A stretch of 64,000 nt of DNA from Serripes groenlandicus (lineage: Eukaryota > Mollusca > Bivalvia > Cardiida > Cardiidae), in contig JASEVX010000013.1 of assembly GCA_031761405.1 (NCBI GenBank), forward strand, positions 41,601,653 to 41,665,652, read 5' to 3'. Shown here piece after piece: positions 57,067 through 64,000 of the stretch. Within the stretch, counting starts at the first letter, position 1. Every line of letters starts with the position of its first letter. Made by a program: the position numbers and the translations under genes. A model generated the notes under the pieces. It saw nothing but the letters and a program-made list of their open reading frames with translations, had not been told where the DNA came from and did not search any database.

Positions 57067-60000
57067 TGTGTCAGGATACATGGGCCGGTAATACCGGTTA
57101 CTTACCCATAGAACACCGTGATATAACTGTTACATTGGTGTCAGGATAAATGGGCCGGTAATACCGGTAACTTACTCATATAACACCGTGATATAACTGT
57201 TACATTGGTGTCAGGATAAATGGGCCGGTAATACCGGTTACTTACTCATATAACACCGTGATATAACTGTTACATTGGTGTCAGGATAAATGGGCCGGTA
57301 ATACCGGTTACTTACTCATATAACACCGCGATATAACTGTTACATTGGTGTCAGGATAAATGGGCCGGTAATACCGGTTACTCACCCATGGAACACCGCG
57401 ATATAACTGTTACATTGGTGTCAGGATAAATAGGCCGGTAATACCGGTAACTTACCCATGAATCATCGTGATATAACTGTTACATTGGTGTCAGGATAAA
57501 TAGGCCGGTAATACCGGTAACTTACCCATGAATCATCGTGATATAACTGTTACATTGGTGTCAGGATAAATAGGCCGGTAATACCGGTAACTTACCCATG
57601 AATCATCGTGATATAACTGTTACATTGGTGTCAGGATAAATAGGCCGGTAATACCGGTAACTTACCCATGAATCATCGTGATATAACTGTTACATTGGTG
57701 TCAGGATAAATGGGCCGGTAATACCGGTTACTTACTCATATAACACCGTGATATAACTGTTACATTGGTGTCAGGATAAATGGGCCGGTAATACCGGTAA
57801 CTTACTCATATAACACCGCGATATAACTGTTACATTGGTGTCAGGATAAATGGGCCGGTAATACCGGTTACTTACCCATGGAACACCGCGATATAACTGT
57901 TACATTGGTGTCAGGATAAATGGGCGGTAATACCGGTTACTTACTCATATAACATCGTGATATAACTGTTACATTGGTGTCAGGATAAATGGGCCGGTAA
58001 TACCGGTAACTTACCCATGAATCATCGTGATATAACTGTTACATTGGTGTCAGGATAAATGGGCCGGTAATACCGGTTACTTACTCATATAACACCGTGA
58101 TATAACTGTTACATTGGTGTCAGGATAAATGGGCCGGTAATACCGGTTACTTACTCATATAACATCGTGATATAACTGTTACATTGGTGTCAGGATAAAT
58201 GGGCCGGTAATACCGGTTACTTACTCATATAACACCGTGATATAACTGTTACATTGGTGTCAGGATAAATGGGCCGGTAATACCGGTTACTTACTCATAT
58301 AACACCGTGATATAACTGTTACATTGGTGTCAGGATAAATGGGCCGGTAATACCGGTTACTTACTCATATAACACCGTGATATAACTGTTACATTGGTGT
58401 CAGGATAAATGGGCCGGTAATACCGGTAACTTACTCATATAACACCGTGATATAACTGTTACATTGGTGTCAGGATAAATAGGCCGGTAATACCGGTAAC
58501 TTACCCATGAATCATCGTGATATAACTGTTACATTGGTGTCAGGATAAATGGGCCGGTAATACCGGTTACTTACCCATGAATCATCGTGATATAACTGTT
58601 ACATTGGTGTCAGGATAAATGGGCCGGTAATACCGGTAACTTACCCATGGAACACCGTGATATAACTGTTACATTGGTGTCAGGATAAATAGGCCGGTAA
58701 TACCGGTTACTTACTCATATAACACCGTGATATAACTGTTACATTGGTGTCAGGATAAATGGGCCGGTAATACCGGTTACTTACTCATATAACACCGTGA
58801 TATAACTGTTACATTGGTGTCAGGATAAATGGGCCGGTAATACCGGTTACTTACTCATATAACACCGTGATATAACTGTTACATTGGTGTCAGGATAAAT
58901 GGGCCGGTAATACCGGTTACTTACTCATATAACACCGTGATATAACTGTTACATTAGTGTCAGGATAAATGGGCCGGTAATACCGGTAACTTACTCATAT
59001 AACACCGTGATATAACTGTTACATTGGTGTCAGGATAAATGGGCCGGTAATACCGGTTACTTACCCATGGAACACCGCGATATAACTGTTACATTGGTGT
59101 CAGGATAAATAGGCCGGTAATACCGGTAACTTACACATGAAACACCGTGATATAACTGTTACATTGGTGTCAGGATAAATGGGCCGGTAATACCGGTAAC
59201 TTACCCATGAATCATCGTGATATAACTGTTACATTGGTGTCAGGATAAATGGGCCGGTAATACCGGTTACTTACTCATATAACACCGTGATATAACTGTT
59301 ACATTGGTGTCAGGATAGATGGGCCGGTAATACCGGTAACTTACTCATATAACACCGTGATATAACTGTTACATTGGTGTCATGATAAATAGGCCGGTAA
59401 TACCGGTAACTTACCAATGAATCATCGTGATATAACTGTTACATTGGTGTCAGGATAAATGGGCCGGTAATACCGGTTACTTACCCATGAATCATCGTGA
59501 TATAACTGTTACATTGGTGTCAGGATAAATGGGCCGGTAATACCGGTAACTTACCCATGGAACACCGTGATATAACTGTTACATTGGTGTCAGGATAAAT
59601 GGGCCGGTAATACCGGTTACTTACTCATATAACACCGTGATATAACTGTTACATTGGTGTCAGGATAAATGGGCCGGTAATACCGGTAACTTACTCATAT
59701 AACACCGTGATATAACTGTTACATTGGTGTCATGATAAATAGGCCGGTAATACCGGTAACTTACCCATGAATCATCGTGATATAACTGTTACATTGGTGT
59801 CAGGATAAATGGGCCGGTAATACCGGTTACTTACCCATGAATCATCGTGATATAACTGTTACATTGGTGTCAGGATAAATGGGCCGGTAATACCGGTAAC
59901 TTACCCATGGAACACCGTGATATAACTGTTACATTGGTGTCAGGATAAATGGGCCGGTAATACCGGTTACTTACTCATATAACACCGTGATATAACTGTT

Positions 60001-63000
60001 ACATTGGTGTCAGGATAAATGGGCCGGTAATACCGGTTACTTACTCATATAACACCGTGATATAACTGTTACATTGGTGTCAGGATAAATGGGCCGGTAA
60101 TACCGGTTACTTACTCATATAACACCGTGATATAACTGTTACATTGGTGTCAGGATAAATGGGCCGGTAATACCGGTAACTTACTCATATAACACCGTGA
60201 TATAACTGTTACATTGGTGTCAGGATAAATAGGCCGGTAATACCGGTAACTTACCCATGAATCATCGTGATAAAACTGTTACATTGGTGTCAGGATAAAT
60301 GGGCCGGTAATACCGGTAACTTACTCATATAACACCGTGATATAACTGTTACATTGGTGTCAGGATAAATGGGCCGGTAATACCGGTTACTTACCCATGG
60401 AACACCGCGATATAACTGTTACATTGGTGTCAGGATAAATGGGCCGGTAATACCGGTTACTTACTCATATAACACCGTGATATAACTGTTACATTGGTGT
60501 CAGGATAAATAGGCCGGTAATACCGGTAACTTACCCATGAATCATCGTGATATAACTGTTACATTGGTGTCAGGATAAATGGGCCGGTAATACCGGTTAC
60601 TTACTCATATAACACCGTGATATAACTGTTACATTGGTGTCAGGATAAATAGGCCGGTAATACCGGTAACTTACCCATGAATCATCGTGATATAACTGTT
60701 ACATTGGTGTCAGGATAAATGGGCCGGTAATACCGGTAACTTACTCATATAACACCGTGATATAACTGTTGCATTGGTGTCAGGATGAATGGGCCGGTAA
60801 TACCGGTTACTTACTCATATAACACCGCGATATAACTGTTACATTGGTGTCAGGATAAATAGGCCGGTAATACCGGTAACTTACCCATGAATCATCGTGA
60901 TATAACTGTTACATTGGTGTCAGGATAAATGGGCCGGTAATACCGGTAACTTACTCATATAACATCGTGATATAACTGTTACATTGGTGTCAGGATAAAT
61001 GGGCCGGTAATACCGGTTACTTACTCATATAACACCGTGATATAACTGTTACATTGGTGTCAGGATAAATGGGCCGGTAATACCGGTAACTTACTCATAT
61101 AACACCGTGATATAACTGTTACATTGGTGTCAGGATAAATAGGCCGGTAATACCGGTAACTTACCCATGAATCATCGTGATATAACTGTTACATTGGTGT
61201 CAGGATAAATGGGCCGGTAATACCGGTTACTTACACATGGAACACCGTGATATAACTGTTACATTGGTGTCAGGATAAATGGCCGGGAATACCGGTAACT
61301 TACCCATGGAACACCGCGATATAACTGTTACATTGGTGTCAGGATAAATAGGCCGGTAATACCGGTAACTTACCCATGAATCATCGTGATATAACTGTTA
61401 CATTGGTGTCAGGATAAATGGGCCGGTAATACCGGTTACTTACTCATATAACACCGCGATATAACTGTTACATTGGTGTCAGGATAAATGGGCCGGTAAT
61501 ACCGGTTACTTACTCATATAACACCGTGATATAACTGTTACATTGGTTTCAGGATAAATACGCCGGTAATACCGGTAACTTACCCATAGAACACCGCGAT
61601 ATAACTGTTACATTGGTGTCAGGATAAATAGGCCGGTAATACCGGTAACTTACCCATATAACACCGTGATATAACTGTTACATTGGTGTCAGGATAAATG
61701 GGCCGGTAATACCGGTAACTTACTCATATAACACCGTGATATAACTGTTACATTGGTGTCAGGATAAATAGGCCGGTAATACCGGTAACTTACTCATATA
61801 ACACCGTGATATAACTGTTACATTGGTGTCAGGATAAATGGGCCGGTAATACCGGTTACTTACCCATGAATCACCGTGATATAACTGTTACATTGGTGTC
61901 AGGATAAATGGGCCGGTAATACCGGTAACTTACTCATATAACACCGTGATATAACTGTTACATTGGTGTCAGGATAAATAGGCCGGTAATACCGGTAACT
62001 TACCCATGAAACACCGTGATATAACTGTTACATTGGTGTCAGGATAAATAGGCCGGTAATACCGGTAACTTACTCATATAACACCGCGATATAACTGTTA
62101 CATTGGTGTCAGGATAAATGGGCCGGTAATACCGGTAACTTACTCATATAACACCGTGATATAACTGTTACATTGGTGTCAGGATAAATAGGCCGGTAAT
62201 ACCGGTAACTTACCCATGAAACACCGTGATATAACTGTTACATTGATGTCAGGATAAATGGGCCGGTAATACCGGTTCCTTACTCATATAACACCGTGAT
62301 ATAACTGTTACATTGGTGTCAGGATAAATAGGCCGGTAATACCGGTAACTTACCCATGAATCATCGTGATATAACTGTTACATTGGTGTCAGGATAAATG
62401 GGCCGGTAATACCGGTTACTTACTCATATAACACCGTGATATAACTGTTACATTGGTGTCAAGATAAATGGGCCGGTAATACCAGTTACTTACTCATATA
62501 ACACCGTGATACAACTGTTACATTGGTGTCAGGATAAATGGGCCGGTAATACCGGTTACTTACTCATATAACACCGCGATATAACTGTTACATTGGTGTC
62601 AGGATAAATGGGCCGGTAATACCGGTTACTTACCCATGGAACACCGCGATATAACTGTTACATTGGTGTCAGGATAAATAGGCCGGTAATACCGGTAACT
62701 TACCCATGAATCATCGTGATATAACTGTTACATTGGTGTCAGGATAAATGGGACGGTAATACCGGTTACTTACTCATATAACACCGTGATATAACTGTTA
62801 CATTGGTGTCAGGATAAATGGGCCGGTAATACCGGTTACTTACTCATATAACACCGTGATATAACTGTTACATTGGTGTCAGGATAAATGGGCCGGTAAT
62901 ACCGGTTACTTACTCATATAACACCGCGATATAACTGTTACATTGGTGTCAGGATAAATGGGCCGGTAATACCGGTTACTTACCCATGGAACACCGCGAT

Positions 63001-64000
63001 ATAACTGTTACATTGGTGTCAGGATAAATAGGCCGGTAATACCGGTAACTTACTCATATAACACCGTGATATAACTGTTACATTGGTGTCAGGATAAATA
63101 GGCCGGTAATACCGGTAACTTACCCATGAATCATCGTGATATAACTGTTACATTGGTGTCAGGATAAATAGGCCGGTAATACCGGTAACTTACCCATGAA
63201 TCATCGTGATATAACTGTTACATTGGTGTCAGGATAAATAGGCTGGTAATACCGGTAACTTACCCATGAATCATCGTGATATAACTGTTACATTGGTGTC
63301 AGGATAAATAGGCCGGTAATACCGGTAACTTACCCATGAATCATCGTGATATAACTGTTACATTGGTGTCAGGATAAATAGGCCGGTAATACCGGTAACT
63401 TACCCATGAATCATCGTGATATAACTGTTACATTGGTGTCAGGATAAATAGGCCGGTAATACCGGTAACTTACCCATGAATCATCGTGATATAACTGTTA
63501 CATTGGTGTCAGGATAAATAGGCCGGTAATACCGGTAACTTACCCATGAATCATCGTGATATAACTGTTACATTGGTGTCAGGATAAATAGGCCGGTAAT
63601 ACCGGTAACTTACTCATATAACACCGTGATATAGCTGTTACATTGGTGTCAGGATAAATAGGCCGGTAATACCGGTTACTTACTCATATAACACCGTGAT
63701 ATAACAGTTACATTGGTGTCAGGATAAATGGGCCGGTAATACCGGTAACTTACTCATATAACACCGTGATATAACTGTTACATTGGTGTCAGGATAAATG
63801 GGCCGGTAATACCGGTTACTTACCCATGGAACACCGTGATATAACTGTTACATTGGTGTCAGGATAAATGGGCCGGTAATACCGGTTACTTACTCATATA
63901 ACACCGTGATATAACTGTTACATTGGTGTCAGGATAAATGGGCCGGTAATACCGGTTACTTACCCATGGAACACCGTGATATAACTGTTACATTGGTGTC
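57067..64000 (+). repeat. 70-bp satellite derived from SINE-A, about 99 units
   Basis: Head-to-tail 70-bp units: ttggtgtcaggataaatggg, ccggtaataccgg, ttacttactcatataacacc, gtgatataactgttaca. This is the SINE-A 3' body (compare ggctggtgtcaggataaatg and aacgccgtgatataactg). Three main unit types mix: ctcatataacaccgtg, cccatgaatcatcgtg and cccatggaacaccgcg, each with gttac or gtaac before. Divergence between units is only a few percent. The array runs past the window end. No coding potential. Confidence 0.97.

Overview
The window looks like repeat-rich nuclear DNA of a metazoan, most likely a bivalve mollusc. Nothing bacterial or viral was recognised: there are no operons, no dense long ORFs and no ribosome binding sites. 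The grounds for a bivalve are a RING-less B-box/coiled-coil/beta-propeller gene of the TRIM-like type that is expanded in bivalves, tRNA-derived SINEs with (CAAT)n-type tails, decayed non-LTR retrotransposons, and many AT-rich dispersed repeats with (CGGT)n tracts. A heterodont bivalve is my inference from the repeat types; no species call is possible.

Layout. 1-5 kb: a 34-bp satellite, a 13-bp minisatellite, a foldback element built on a 21-bp repeat, two MITE families and a 44-bp minisatellite. 5-16 kb: MITEs, nested SINEs (one split by a 1131-bp TA-flanked transposon), a diverged long repeat and a frameshifted PHD-finger relic near 11.15 kb. 16.4-17.2 kb: a GC-richer coding-like stretch with one plausible intron. 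17-25 kb: more repeats, a triple NRF1-like motif, and a minus-strand LINE split by a 953-bp element flanked by TTAA. 25.9-27.5 kb: a plus-strand LINE reverse-transcriptase pseudogene. 28.8-30.5 kb: the only intact gene, the 570-residue B-box protein. 30.8-56 kb: a mosaic of dispersed repeats, including three copies of a 1.25-kb element (31.05, 48.26 and 53.69 kb) and an 89-bp satellite in three blocks. 56.9-64 kb: a SINE copy whose 3' domain has been amplified into a 70-bp satellite that runs off the window end.

There is no pathway to reconstruct. The biology here is mostly mobile-element history: who inserted into whom, how target sites were duplicated, and how pieces of mobile elements became satellites. 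The best supported new-looking observations are the SINE-to-satellite transition at the right edge, the TTAA insertion that leaves the flanking LINE codons joinable, the foldback element, and the B-box protein with one lost zinc ligand. Repeat family names used here (SINE-A, MITE-T1 and so on) are local labels. Copy boundaries were read by eye and may be off by several bases, except where a target duplication fixes them.
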